From the NCBI GenBank assembly GCA_045121595.1, contig JBGVGI010000090.1, positions 62,001 through 126,000 of the forward strand: a stretch of 64,000 nucleotides of DNA, written 5' to 3'. Below, piece by piece: positions 46,988 through 55,507 of this stretch; within the stretch, counting starts at the first letter, position 1, and each line of letters opens with the position of its first letter. Both the position numbers and the translations under genes were made by a program. The DNA comes from Fumia sp045121595 (GTDB taxonomy: Bacteria > Bacillota > Clostridia > Oscillospirales > Ruminococcaceae). The notes beneath the pieces were generated by a model. That model was not told where the DNA came from. It was given only the letters and a program-made list of their open reading frames with translations, and did no database searches.

Positions 46988-49497
46988 CACTTAAGTATAA
47001 AGTCAGCGAAATCGCCAAGGATTTAAACGTTTCGGGTAAAGCTATCATCGAACTTATTTCCGAATACTTTGGCGGTGAGCCTAAAAAGACTTCTTCTGCT
47101 TTGACTGACGAAGAAGCAAACATAATTTTGGATTACTATACACAGAAAAACACCGTTAAGGACTTTAACGCTTATTTTAATTCCAAATCTGCTGAGGTTA
47201 AAAAGCCTGAGCCTAAGAAGGAAGCTCCCAAAAAGGCAGAGCCTAAAAAGCCTGAGCCTAAAAAGGAAGCTCCTAAAAAGGCTGAACCTAAAAAGGAAGA
47301 GCCTAAAAAAGTTGAAGCTCCCAAGAAGGCAGAGCCTAAAAAAGAAGCTCCCAAAAAAGTTGAAGCTCCTAAAAAAGACAAATTCGAAAAACCGAACTTC
47401 AATGCTCCCCAGAAGAAAAAAGAAGAGCCCAAACGTGAAAAATTCGAAAAACAGAATAATTTCGTTGGCAAAAACGCGCAGAAAGAGTCAGGAGTTACAA
47501 GCAACGCACCCGTTGAGAAAGAACGCACCGAGCGTAAAGTCAACACCCGTGCCGTTGAAATCAACCTTGATAAATACAACGAACATTACGAGCATATTGC
47601 TCCTCAGGACAGAATGCGCGACAACCACCAGAGTAAGCAGAAGTTAAAACAGAAATCCCAGATGAAGAAAAAGGATAAGTTCTCCACCAAGAAAGAAACT
47701 GAAGCAGAAAAGCTCCAGCGTCTTGCTCTTGAACGTGCAAGAAAGCAGCAGTTAAAGGTTCTTATCCCCGATGAAATCACAGTTTCTGAACTTGCTACAC
47801 GTCTTAAAGTAACCGTTACAGACGTCATCAAAAAGCTTATGATGTTAGGCGTTATGGCGGCTCAGCACGAAGTTATCGACTTTGATACTGCATCGCTCGT
47901 TGCTATGGAATACGATGCTAAAATCGAAAAAGAAGTTATCGTTACTATCGAAGAACAGCTTATTAAAGACGAAGAAGATAACGCAGACGCTCTCGAAGAA
48001 AGAAGCCCCGTTGTAGTTGTTATGGGTCACGTTGACCATGGTAAAACCTCTATCCTTGACAGAATCCGTAACGCAAACGTTACTTCCACCGAAGCAGGTG
48101 GTATCACTCAGCATATCGGTGCTTATCAGGCTAAAGTTAACGACAGATACATCACTTTCCTTGATACCCCAGGCCATGAGGCGTTTACTTCAATGCGTGC
48201 CCGTGGTGCTGCCGTTACTGATATCGCAGTGCTCGTTGTTGCCGCTGACGACGGTATTATGCCCCAGACAGTTGAAGCTATCAACCACGCAAAAGCTGCA
48301 GGCGTTTCCATCATCGTTGCAATCAACAAGATGGATAAACCCACTGCTAACCCCGAAAAAGTTAAACAGGAGCTTACTGAATACGAACTCGTTCCCGAAG
48401 AATGGGGCGGCGACGTTATCTGTGTTCCCGTTTCTGCTCTTACAGGTGAAGGAATTGACACCTTGCTTGAAATGATTACTGTTGTTGCCGACGTTTTGGA
48501 ACTCAAAGCAAATCCCAACCGCCTTGCAAAAGGTACGGTTGTTGAAGCACGTCTTGACAAAGGTCGCGGACCCGTTGCTACACTCCTCGTACAGAATGGT
48601 ACTCTTAAAACGGGCGATATCATCATCGCAGGTGCTACAGTCGGCCGTGTGCGTAAGATGATTAACGACCATGGTAAGGAAGTATTTGAAGCAGGTCCCG
48701 CAGTTCCCGTTGAAATTACAGGTATGTCCGAAGTTCCCTCTGCAGGTGATACCTTCAACGCAGTTGAAAACGAACGTCTGGCCCGTGAACTCGTTGAACA
48801 GCGTCTTTACACCCAGAAAGAAGAACAGTTTAAATCCTTCCAGAAGGTTACTCTTGATAACTTGTTTAGTCAGATTGCCGATGGCGAAGTAAAAGAGCTC
48901 CCCATCGTTGTAAAAGCTGACGTTCAGGGTAGTGCTGAGGCTGTAAAACAGTCCCTTGAAAAACTCACGAACGAAGAAGTAAGAGTTCGTGTTATCCACA
49001 CAGGTGTCGGTGCTATCAACCGTTCCGACGTTATGCTCGCTAACGCTTCTAACGCTATCATAATCGGCTTTAACGTTCGTCCTGACCCCGTTGCTAAGCT
49101 TGACGCTGAAAACGAAAACGTTGAAATGCGTATGTACCGCATCATCTACGATGCTATCGACGACGTAAAAGACGCTATGAAGGGTATGCTTGCTCCCAAA
49201 ACACGCGAAGTTGAGCTTGGACGTGCCGAAGTTCGTCAGGTTTACAAAATCTCTGGCGTTGGTGCTATTGCAGGTTCTTACGTTCTCGAAGGTAAGGTAG
49301 CAAGAGATGCACTTATCCGTGTTGTACGTGACGGTGTTGTACTTGTTGAAGACAAGATTGACTCTCTTAAACGTTTCAAAAACGATGCTAAAGAAGTAGC
49401 CCAGGGTTACGAATGCGGTATCGGTCTTGAAAAGTTCAACGATATCAAAGAAGGAGACATCTTCGAGTCATTTATTATCGAAGAATACAGAGAATAA
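46984..49497 (+). CDS. infB: Translation initiation factor IF-2
   Basis: An 837-residue IF-2. The N-terminal IF2_N domain (1-52) is followed by a Lys/Glu/Pro/Ala-rich linker (about 75-150) made of repeated KPEPKKEAPKKAEPKK units, a second IF2_N segment (about 255-305; ITVSELATRLKVTVTDVIKK) and the GTPase domain with VMGHVDHGKTSIL, DTPGHEAFTSMRARGA and INKMDKP. Domains II-IV follow to the end. It positions initiator tRNA on the ribosome. Overlaps ylxQ by four bases; rbfA begins two bases after its stop codon. Confidence 0.97.
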   Translation: MTLKYKVSEIAKDLNVSGKAIIELISEYFGGEPKKTSSALTDEEANIILDYYTQKNTVKDFNAYFNSKSAEVKKPEPKKEAPKKAEPKKPEPKKEAPKKAEPKKEEPKKVEAPKKAEPKKEAPKKVEAPKKDKFEKPNFNAPQKKKEEPKREKFEKQNNFVGKNAQKESGVTSNAPVEKERTERKVNTRAVEINLDKYNEHYEHIAPQDRMRDNHQSKQKLKQKSQMKKKDKFSTKKETEAEKLQRLALERARKQQLKVLIPDEITVSELATRLKVTVTDVIKKLMMLGVMAAQHEVIDFDTASLVAMEYDAKIEKEVIVTIEEQLIKDEEDNADALEERSPVVVVMGHVDHGKTSILDRIRNANVTSTEAGGITQHIGAYQAKVNDRYITFLDTPGHEAFTSMRARGAAVTDIAVLVVAADDGIMPQTVEAINHAKAAGVSIIVAINKMDKPTANPEKVKQELTEYELVPEEWGGDVICVPVSALTGEGIDTLLEMITVVADVLELKANPNRLAKGTVVEARLDKGRGPVATLLVQNGTLKTGDIIIAGATVGRVRKMINDHGKEVFEAGPAVPVEITGMSEVPSAGDTFNAVENERLARELVEQRLYTQKEEQFKSFQKVTLDNLFSQIADGEVKELPIVVKADVQGSAEAVKQSLEKLTNEEVRVRVIHTGVGAINRSDVMLANASNAIIIGFNVRPDPVAKLDAENENVEMRMYRIIYDAIDDVKDAMKGMLAPKTREVELGRAEVRQVYKISGVGAIAGSYVLEGKVARDALIRVVRDGVVLVEDKIDSLKRFKNDAKEVAQGYECGIGLEKFNDIKEGDIFESFIIEEYRE

Positions 49498-49498
49498 T

Positions 49499-49834
49499 AT
49501 GGCAAGTTTTAAAGTCGGACGTCTGTCCGAAGATATAAAACGTGAGATGAGCGCACTTTTCCGTGAGATTAAAGACCCCCGTGTTTCCACAATGCTGAGT
49601 GTCGTAAGATGCGAGGTTTCGGGGGACTTGTCCCACTGCAAGGTGTATGTAAGCGCTATTGAGGGCGAAGAAAAAACAGTTGAATCGGTAGCGGGTCTTA
49701 AATCCGCAAGCGGTTTTATAAAACGTGAGCTTTCTAACCGTCTGCATTTGAGAAAATGCCCCGAGCTTCACTTTATTGCCGACTCCTCTATCGCTTACAG
49801 TGCCAAAATCAACGATATTCTGGAGAATTTGTAA
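49499..49834 (+). CDS. rbfA: Ribosome-binding factor A
   Basis: A 111-residue KH-like protein needed for 30S maturation. RVGRLSEDIKREMSALFREI-like start, DPRVSTMLSVVRCEVSGDL and HLRKCPELHFIADSSI match RbfA. ATG at 49499 follows the infB stop by one base, so translation is probably coupled; a longer frame from 49427 overlaps infB and is rejected. Its stop overlaps nrnA (TAATG). Confidence 0.94.
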   Translation: MASFKVGRLSEDIKREMSALFREIKDPRVSTMLSVVRCEVSGDLSHCKVYVSAIEGEEKTVESVAGLKSASGFIKRELSNRLHLRKCPELHFIADSSIAYSAKINDILENL

Positions 49835-50763
49835 TGAGAATTGATGTTAAAGCTACGGCAAAAGAGCTTTTAAATATGGATAATATCTATATCCTTTGCC
49901 ACCGCAACCCCGACGGAGATACCTTAGGAAGCGGTTTCGGGCTTCATTATGCATTAAAAAGCCTTGGCAAACGTTCAAAAGTTCTTTGTTCTGATGAATT
50001 CCCCGAGAAATTTTCCTATATGTACGATACTTTTACGGAGTTTGAGGCAGAAAATATAGTGTCTGTCGACGTTGCTACCACCGAGCTTTTCGGAAGTCTT
50101 GACTACAAGGTGAATTTAGCTATCGACCACCACCCCACTAACTCGCTTTTTGCAGAGAAAGTCTGCCTTTGCCCCGACGATGCCGCAACCTGTGAGATTA
50201 TCTATGCGATAATTAAAGAAATGGGTGTAAAAATAGATGAAAAAATCGCAACCTGCCTTTATACGGGCGTTGCGACTGACACGGGTTGCTTTAAATTTTC
50301 AAACGTAACTCCCAAAACCCATTATATTGCAGGTGAGCTTATCGAGTGCGGCGCCTTGTTTAAAAAGGTCAACAAGGAAATCTTTGAAACCAAAACTCTT
50401 TCGCTTATCTCCCTTGAAAGAGAGGTTTTAAACACCCTTTCTTTCCATTCACAAAACCGTGTTGCGATGATTTACGTTACAACCGAAATGTTAAAAAAAT
50501 ACGGTGTTCCCGAAACAGAGCTTGATGCCATAACGGGTATCCCCCGACAGATTGAGGGTGTTGAGATGGGAATTACCATTAAACAACGTAACGAAAACGA
50601 GTTTAAGGTATCTGCAAGAACGTCCGAAACCCTTGATGCAAGTCAGTTCTGCCAAAAATTCGGCGGTGGCGGTCACGCAAGAGCATCAGGTTGTACCATA
50701 AACGGTACACTCACTGAGGTTCAGGAAAAGCTTATAAAAGCAGTTGAGGAATTTTTATGTTAA
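49834..50763 (+). CDS. nrnA: Bifunctional oligoribonuclease/pAp phosphatase NrnA (DHH family)
   Basis: A 309-residue DHH/DHHA1 phosphoesterase degrading nanoRNAs and 3'-phosphoadenosine 5'-phosphate. Metal motifs HRNPDGDTLGSGFGL, the DHH box AIDHHPTN and GVATDTGCFKFSN are present; the DHHA1 motif GGGGHARASGC lies near the C-terminus. GGAG precedes ATG 49834. Overlaps truB by seven bases. Confidence 0.93.
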   Translation: MRIDVKATAKELLNMDNIYILCHRNPDGDTLGSGFGLHYALKSLGKRSKVLCSDEFPEKFSYMYDTFTEFEAENIVSVDVATTELFGSLDYKVNLAIDHHPTNSLFAEKVCLCPDDAATCEIIYAIIKEMGVKIDEKIATCLYTGVATDTGCFKFSNVTPKTHYIAGELIECGALFKKVNKEIFETKTLSLISLEREVLNTLSFHSQNRVAMIYVTTEMLKKYGVPETELDAITGIPRQIEGVEMGITIKQRNENEFKVSARTSETLDASQFCQKFGGGGHARASGCTINGTLTEVQEKLIKAVEEFLC

Positions 50764-51650
50764 ACGGAATTATCTGTATAAACAAACCTGAGGATTTCAC
50801 TTCCTTTGACGTTGTCAAGAAGTTAAGAGGTATCACAAGGGTTAAAAAAATCGGTCACGCAGGTACTTTAGACCCGATGGCTACGGGTGTTTTGCCGATT
50901 TTTTTAGGTGTTGCCACCAAGGCTTGTGACATCTTACCAAACAACGATAAACGTTATACAGCATCCTTTAAATTTGGTCTTGAAACCGATACCGAGGATG
51001 TATGGGGCAACGTTACAAAAGAGTATGATAAAAAGGTTACAAAAAAGGATATTCTTGATATTCTCCCCTCTTTTACGGGTGAAATTTCACAGATTCCGCC
51101 GATGTATTCGGCAATTCAGATTAACGGCAAACGCCTTTATGACTTAGCCCGTCAGGGTATTGAAGTTGAAAGAGAAGCGCGTAAAATCACAGTTTATGAG
51201 ATTTCCCTTTTAAGCTTTGACGAAAGTAGTCAGGAAGGTGTCTTTGATATCTCCTGCTCTAAAGGTACCTACATCCGCACTATTATCAGTGATATCGGTA
51301 AAAAGCTTTGTTGCGGTGGCATTATGACCGCTTTAAACCGCACCGAGGCTTCAGGATTTACTCTTTCCGACTGTATGACCTTTGAAGAAGTGGAAAAAGC
51401 GGTTGCCGATAATACTCTGACCCCGCTACCCGTTGAGAAAGCGTTCTCCCCCTACCCCGAAATTCGCTTGAGCGAAATACAGACGAGAATGTTTTCAAAC
51501 GGTGTAACCCTTGATTTAAGAAGAATAAGGCACCAAAAGCAAGAAACCGCCAGAGTTTACTCCTTTGACGGGTCGTTTTTAGGACTTGCTACCTTAAATT
51601 TTGAAACCAACGAACTGAAACTCTTAAAATTCTTTATAGAAAGGAAGTAA
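50757..51650 (+). CDS. truB: tRNA pseudouridine(55) synthase TruB
   Basis: A 297-residue pseudouridine synthase making U55 in the T-loop. ICINKPEDFTSFDVVKKL, the catalytic Asp in GHAGTLDPMATGVLPI, and PPMYSAIQINGKRLYDLAR are diagnostic; KGTYIRTIISDIG is the conserved Arg/Tyr strand. Six bases separate it from ribF. Confidence 0.95.
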   Translation: MLNGIICINKPEDFTSFDVVKKLRGITRVKKIGHAGTLDPMATGVLPIFLGVATKACDILPNNDKRYTASFKFGLETDTEDVWGNVTKEYDKKVTKKDILDILPSFTGEISQIPPMYSAIQINGKRLYDLARQGIEVEREARKITVYEISLLSFDESSQEGVFDISCSKGTYIRTIISDIGKKLCCGGIMTALNRTEASGFTLSDCMTFEEVEKAVADNTLTPLPVEKAFSPYPEIRLSEIQTRMFSNGVTLDLRRIRHQKQETARVYSFDGSFLGLATLNFETNELKLLKFFIERK

Positions 51651-51655
51651 CGGCT

Positions 51656-52558
51656 TTGCGTATTTTCAAAGAAATTCAAAGTTTAAATGAAAACACTTCG
51701 GTTGCCTTAGGTCTCTTTGACGGACTGCATAAAGGACATCAAGAAGTTATAAAAAATACTGTAAAGGAAAAATCTTTACAGTCTGTCGTTTTCTCTTTTG
51801 AATTTGATAAAGAAGCTACAAAGCCCCAATTTTCCTACATTTTTCCGACTTCACTTAAATTTAAGTATCTTGAAGAAATGGGAGTTGATATCTGCATCTG
51901 CCCTAAATTTTCGGATATCAAAAATTTAAGTCCTGCGGAGTTTTTAAAGATTTTAAAGGATGATTTCAAGGCAAAGGCGCTCTTTTGCGGTGAGGATTAC
52001 CGCTTCGGAAAAGAGGCAAAGGGTGATATTACACTCCTTAAAAGCTTTTGCGATGAAAATGATATAAAGCTTTGCGTTCTTCCTGATATTTCCGAAAGCG
52101 GAGTTAAAATAAGCTCCACTGCGATAAGAAAAGCGCTTAAAGACGGTGAAATTCCTCTTGCCAATCGTCTGCTCGGACGTAATTACGGGATAGATTTCCC
52201 CGTTACAGACGGCAAAAAGTTAGGAAGAACCTTAGGTTTCCCGACTATTAATCAGGTCTATCCACACGGATGCACTCTGCCACGGTTCGGTGTCTACCTC
52301 ACAAAGGCTTATATTAACGGCAAAAACTACTACGGCGTTACAAACGTCGGTATTAAGCCCACAGTTACCGATACCCCTCTCCCCTCGGCGGAAACCACCT
52401 TACTCGACTTTGAGGGGGATTTGTACGGCGAGAAGATTAACCTTGAATTTTTAGAGTTTATACGCGAGGAAAAGAAATTTAATTCCATTGATGAACTTAA
52501 AAAACAAATAGAAACTGACGTTAAGAAAACAAGAGAAATAATAAAAGGAATTGGTTAA
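51656..52558 (+). CDS. ribF: Bifunctional riboflavin kinase/FAD synthetase
   Basis: A 300-residue two-domain enzyme making FMN and FAD. The N-terminal FAD synthetase has GLFDGLHKGHQEVIK and GEDYRFGKEAKGD; the C-terminal riboflavin kinase has GRTLGFPTINQ and FGVYLTKAYING. The start is a TTG at 51656 with AAGGAAG eight bases upstream. Last gene of the operon; its stop codon lies in the loop of the terminator. Confidence 0.93.
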   Translation: MRIFKEIQSLNENTSVALGLFDGLHKGHQEVIKNTVKEKSLQSVVFSFEFDKEATKPQFSYIFPTSLKFKYLEEMGVDICICPKFSDIKNLSPAEFLKILKDDFKAKALFCGEDYRFGKEAKGDITLLKSFCDENDIKLCVLPDISESGVKISSTAIRKALKDGEIPLANRLLGRNYGIDFPVTDGKKLGRTLGFPTINQVYPHGCTLPRFGVYLTKAYINGKNYYGVTNVGIKPTVTDTPLPSAETTLLDFEGDLYGEKINLEFLEFIREEKKFNSIDELKKQIETDVKKTREIIKGIG

Positions 52559-52575
52559 TCCCCAATTCCTTTTTT
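52543..52575. terminator. Terminator between ribF and the dCMP deaminase gene
   Basis: AAAAGGAATTGG (52543-52554) and CCAATTCCTTTT (52562-52573), with T-run; bidirectional. The ribF stop TAA is in the loop. Confidence 0.9.
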
Positions 52576-52578
52576 GTT

Positions 52579-53058
52579 TTAGAATTTTAAAGTTAAAAGT
52601 TTGCCTGTAGGTAGATACTGGCGGTACTTGACACCTGCCATATCAAACATTCGCTTGGAGGCGATGACGCCGTTTGTGTCGGCATATTTATCATGCATAT
52701 AAACTACTTCTTTAATCCCTGACTGAATGATAGCCTTGGCACACTCGTTACACGGGAACAAGGTAACGTAGATAGAAGTGCCTTTAAGTGAGCCTCCGTC
52801 GTTATTTAAGATAGCGTTAAGCTCTGCGTGGCAGACGTAGGGGTACTTGGTTTCAAGCTCTTCCCCTGCCCTTTCCCACGGCATATTCTCGTCGTCACAA
52901 CCGACGGGCATTCCGTTGTATCCCATCGAAAGAATTTTATGGTCGGAGTTTGCGATACAAGCTCCCACCTGAGTTGAGGGGTCTTTACTTCTCTCTGCGG
53001 AGAGCATCGCAATCCCCATAAAATATTCGTCCCAGCTTAAATAATCCTGTCTTTTCAT
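52579..53058 (-). CDS. Deoxycytidylate (dCMP) deaminase
   Basis: A 159-residue zinc deaminase. YPYVCHAELNAILNN carries the His and catalytic Glu, and TLFPCNECAKAIIQSG the two zinc cysteines; DPSTQVGACI and GYNGMPVGCDDENMPW are typical of the dCMP deaminase/ComEB group. It provides dUMP for thymidylate synthesis. AAAGGTGAT precedes ATG 53058 and includes the stop codon of the upstream AI-2E-family gene, so the two are coupled. Confidence 0.92.
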   Translation of the reverse strand: MKRQDYLSWDEYFMGIAMLSAERSKDPSTQVGACIANSDHKILSMGYNGMPVGCDDENMPWERAGEELETKYPYVCHAELNAILNNDGGSLKGTSIYVTLFPCNECAKAIIQSGIKEVVYMHDKYADTNGVIASKRMFDMAGVKYRQYLPTGKLLTLKF

Positions 53059-53062
53059 AATA

Positions 53063-54232
53063 TCACCTTTTAAGTTTATGATTAACCTCATCCCTGATGA
53101 GTGTGTAGATTACGGAAAATACGGGAATGTAGATTAGGATACCGAGTACACCGATAGTACCTGCGCCGAGTGTAACGGCGGCAAGTACCCAGATGGACGG
53201 CAAACCTACAGAGTTACCAACAACATGCGGATAGATAAGGTTTCCTTCAATCTGCTGCAAAATAATAGCTATAACCAAAAGCCATAATGCAGGCATAAAG
53301 CCCTGAGCCATCATAGTTAAAATAACGGCAAAGCCCGTTGAAACCCACGCACCGAAGATAGGAATAAGTGCGCATACGATGGTAAGAACGCTTATCATAA
53401 GGGCGTATTTGTATCCGAATATGCTCAGTACCACAAAGAACATAAGACCTAAAATAGCCGCCTCTGTGCACTGTCCTGCGATAAAGTTAGAGAAGGTTTT
53501 ATTTGTGAGTGAAAGGACTCTCATAAGCTTTTCAACACGTTTTTCGGAAGGGATAACCACGTCGTCATTACCTTTTTTATCAGGCATAAATGCTCTGATA
53601 AAACGTTTGCCCTGAGAGATAAGCTTTTCTTTCTGCGAAAGGAAGTAGATAGCAAAGAAAATGCCGAGGAAAAAGTTTACAAGTCCGTTGATAACGCTTG
53701 TAGCGGCGGAAACTGTAGAGTTAAGCACGTTACCCGCACCTTTTTGTAAAAAGCTGAATACAGTGTCGAGAACCTTTTCCCAGTCAACCGAAACGATTGA
53801 AATTCTGTCCTGAAGCTCAGGGAATTTCTCAACAAGGGAAGCAATAAAAACGTTCACCTTATCGACGTAACCGGGGAAATTTAGTTTAAGTATCTCAAAG
53901 GTAGAGCCGAGTTCAGGCACCACGATAAGTGTTACGAACATAATAAGCACTGCCACAAAGATAAAAGTAAGCAGAATACTTACGGGGCGTTTTATCTTTC
54001 TTACCAGTTTATCGTGCTTTCCGCCCGTTTTAAACAAAAGACGCTCTATTCCCTTCATCGGAAGATTTAAGATAAAAGCAATGCAAAATCCCACGAGAAT
54101 CGGTGAGATAAGCGAGAAAAACATTTTAAGATAATCAAAAAGCAAACCGATATTCTGTAAGCTTAAAAAACAGACAACGGTAAAGAGAATTATAAGAAGG
54201 ATTTTTCTTATATTTTTGCGGTTAAGCTCCAT
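53063..54232 (-). CDS. AI-2E family (PerM/YhhT-like) membrane transporter
   Basis: A 389-residue membrane protein with about eight hydrophobic helices, an extended soluble loop in the middle (about 130-165) and the family region FIAGQCTEAAILGLMFFVV. Pro/Gly-rich LIPIFGAWVSTGFAVILT and YPHVVGNSVGLPSIWVL are typical. Members export AI-2 or act as Na+/H+ antiporters; the substrate here is unknown. GGAG precedes the ATG. Located four bases upstream of the dCMP deaminase start. Confidence 0.88.
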   Translation of the reverse strand: MELNRKNIRKILLIILFTVVCFLSLQNIGLLFDYLKMFFSLISPILVGFCIAFILNLPMKGIERLLFKTGGKHDKLVRKIKRPVSILLTFIFVAVLIMFVTLIVVPELGSTFEILKLNFPGYVDKVNVFIASLVEKFPELQDRISIVSVDWEKVLDTVFSFLQKGAGNVLNSTVSAATSVINGLVNFFLGIFFAIYFLSQKEKLISQGKRFIRAFMPDKKGNDDVVIPSEKRVEKLMRVLSLTNKTFSNFIAGQCTEAAILGLMFFVVLSIFGYKYALMISVLTIVCALIPIFGAWVSTGFAVILTMMAQGFMPALWLLVIAIILQQIEGNLIYPHVVGNSVGLPSIWVLAAVTLGAGTIGVLGILIYIPVFSVIYTLIRDEVNHKLKR

Positions 54233-54310
54233 TTTTTTATCTCCTTTTTTAAAGATATTACCATTGTAACACAGATTTTAAGAAATTACCACAATTTTCA
54301 TAAAAAATTA

Positions 54311-54338
54311 AAAAAAGAAAGCAAGGAGTTACCCTTGC
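54311..54338 (-). terminator. Terminator after the zinc-ribbon gene
   Basis: GCAAGG (54321-54326) and CCTTGC (54333-54338) with a six-base loop. On the minus strand this is followed by a T-rich tail (54320-54311). Confidence 0.75.
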
Positions 54339-54352
54339 CTTCTATAAGAAGA

Positions 54353-54631
54353 TTATTCAGCTTCTTTCATTTTTGCAAAGCAATCGCTGCAGTATACAGG
54401 GCGATCTTCACGGGGCTGGAAAGGAACTTTTGCTTCAGCACCGCAGGAAGCACATGTAGCTGTGAACATTTCTCTCTGAGCTCTGTTCTGGTTTTTGCGA
54501 GCGTCACGGCAAGCTTTACATCTCTGGGGTTCGTTTTCGAAACCTCTTTCAGCGTAGAATTCCTGTTCACCAGCTGTGAATACGAACTCGTTGCCACACT
54601 CTTTGCATGTTAGGGTTTTGTCTTCGTACAT
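54353..54631 (-). CDS. Small zinc-ribbon protein
   Basis: A 92-residue protein with two CxxC pairs near the N-terminus (LTCKECGNEFVFTAGEQEFY, RCKACRDARKN) and two near the C-terminus (ATCASCGAEAKVPF, VYCSDCFAKM). This is the zf-trcl-type arrangement common in Firmicutes and sometimes misnamed cytochrome. Two zinc sites are likely; function unknown. The ATG at 54631 is preferred, with GAGG nine bases upstream; the longer frame would run into the tRNA-like sequence. Confidence 0.82.
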   Translation of the reverse strand: MYEDKTLTCKECGNEFVFTAGEQEFYAERGFENEPQRCKACRDARKNQNRAQREMFTATCASCGAEAKVPFQPREDRPVYCSDCFAKMKEAE

Positions 54632-54656
54632 TTTTTTTACCTCGCTTAGGTTATTT

Positions 54657-54724
54657 TGTGCCCCCGGACGGACTCGCACCGTCATCTTGTAAATTACACG
54701 CTCTGCAAATTAAGCTACAAAAGG
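54657..54724 (-). pseudogene. tRNA-like remnant with shortened anticodon arm
   Basis: On the minus strand: a D-arm GTAGCTTAATTTGCAGAGC and a T-arm GACGG-TGCGAGT-CCGTC directly followed by CGGGGGC and ACA. The 5' CCTTTTG can pair with CGGGGGC mainly by G-U pairs. Only 16 bases lie between the D and T arms instead of about 23, so no normal anticodon stem can form. A TTTACAA stretch resembles a Val(UAC) loop. Confidence 0.45.
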
Positions 54725-54729
54725 CATAT

Positions 54730-55302
54730 TTAGTTTAACGTTCTGAGTTTTTTACGGACTCTCTGCAAGGCGTTGTCAACAGACTTTTCCTTAACGCCAA
54801 GCTGTTTTGCAATTGATGCGTAGTCCATCCCGCTAAGGTGCAGAAACAAAACTTCCCTCTCCATCGGAGAAAGTGCAGTTTTAACGTCGTTAAGCACTGA
54901 AAAAAGGTTTTCTTTTCCGATAAGAATGCTCTCGGGAGTAAGAGATGTACTTTCATCCTTCAAAAGGTCAAGAGGAATGTTTTTAACCCCCTGCCCCGCT
55001 TTTAAAGAGGTAGCTTTTTCTACTGCTTTGAGCATTTTGTTTCTTATGCAAACGTTAGCATAAGAGGAAAACTTAACGTCTTTTTCAGGGTCAAAGTGCG
55101 AAATCGCATCCAGAAGCCCCAAAGAGCCTTCCTGCACGAGATCGTCAAAATCAAGAACGTTTACAAACTGAAACGCGAGTTTGTTTATAAGAGGAATGTA
55201 ACGTGAAATAAGCAGTGCCACAGCGTCGCGGTTTTCGGAAGAAAGCCTTACAAGACTTAAATCGTCAAGAGTTTTTAAAGTTGCTTCTTTCACTGCATTC
55301 AT
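54730..55302 (-). CDS. Sigma-70 family RNA polymerase sigma factor (SigH-like)
   Basis: A protein of about 190 residues with sigma region 2 (LAFQFVNVLDFDDLVQEGSLGLLDAISHF, written here only as its core LDFDDLVQEGSLGLLDA, then FSSYANVCIRNKM) and region 4 (LSPMEREVLFLHLSGMDY, IAKQLGVKEKSVDNALQRV). It lacks region 1.1 and is of alternative-sigma size; SigH-like stationary or sporulation factors fit best. The start is uncertain: ATG 55302 has GAGG directly against it, while the GTG at 55293 has better spacing. Confidence 0.78.
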   Translation of the reverse strand: MNAVKEATLKTLDDLSLVRLSSENRDAVALLISRYIPLINKLAFQFVNVLDFDDLVQEGSLGLLDAISHFDPEKDVKFSSYANVCIRNKMLKAVEKATSLKAGQGVKNIPLDLLKDESTSLTPESILIGKENLFSVLNDVKTALSPMEREVLFLHLSGMDYASIAKQLGVKEKSVDNALQRVRKKLRTLN

Positions 55303-55447
55303 CCTCAATATACAATATCGCCCCACTATCGTAACATATTTTTGTGCTTTTGTCAAGGTTTTTTGAAAATATAAAACAAACTTCGAAAATTTTGTACACT
55401 TTCGACAAAAAACGACACCTCCGCCTTTTAAACGACGGAGGTCTATG

Positions 55448-55476
55448 TTGAAATTGTGATTTAAATATGGTATATT
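55448..55476 (+). promoter_or_regulatory. Promoter of the membrane protein gene at 55508
   Basis: TTGAAA (55448-55453), 17-bp spacer, TATATT (55471-55476). A GC-rich hairpin, ACCTCCG (55417-55423) with CGGAGGT (55436-55442), sits just upstream of the -35. Confidence 0.6.
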
Positions 55477-55507
55477 CTAATTATCAAATTATTTGAGGTG
55501 GTAAGGT

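Noticed and set aside
47190..47420. Lys/Pro/Glu/Ala repeats in infB as a recombination or assembly artefact
   Set aside because: Charged low-complexity linkers between IF-2 N-terminal domains are common and the frame is intact.
48190..48999. Minus-strand 269-codon open frame over infB
   Set aside because: Antisense to the conserved GTPase domain of IF-2; Cys/Asn-rich nonsense sequence; no supporting start signal.
55417..55442. Terminator upstream of the membrane protein gene
   Set aside because: The GC-rich hairpin has no T-run on the plus strand, and no minus-strand gene ends there; it is noted only as a hairpin near the promoter.
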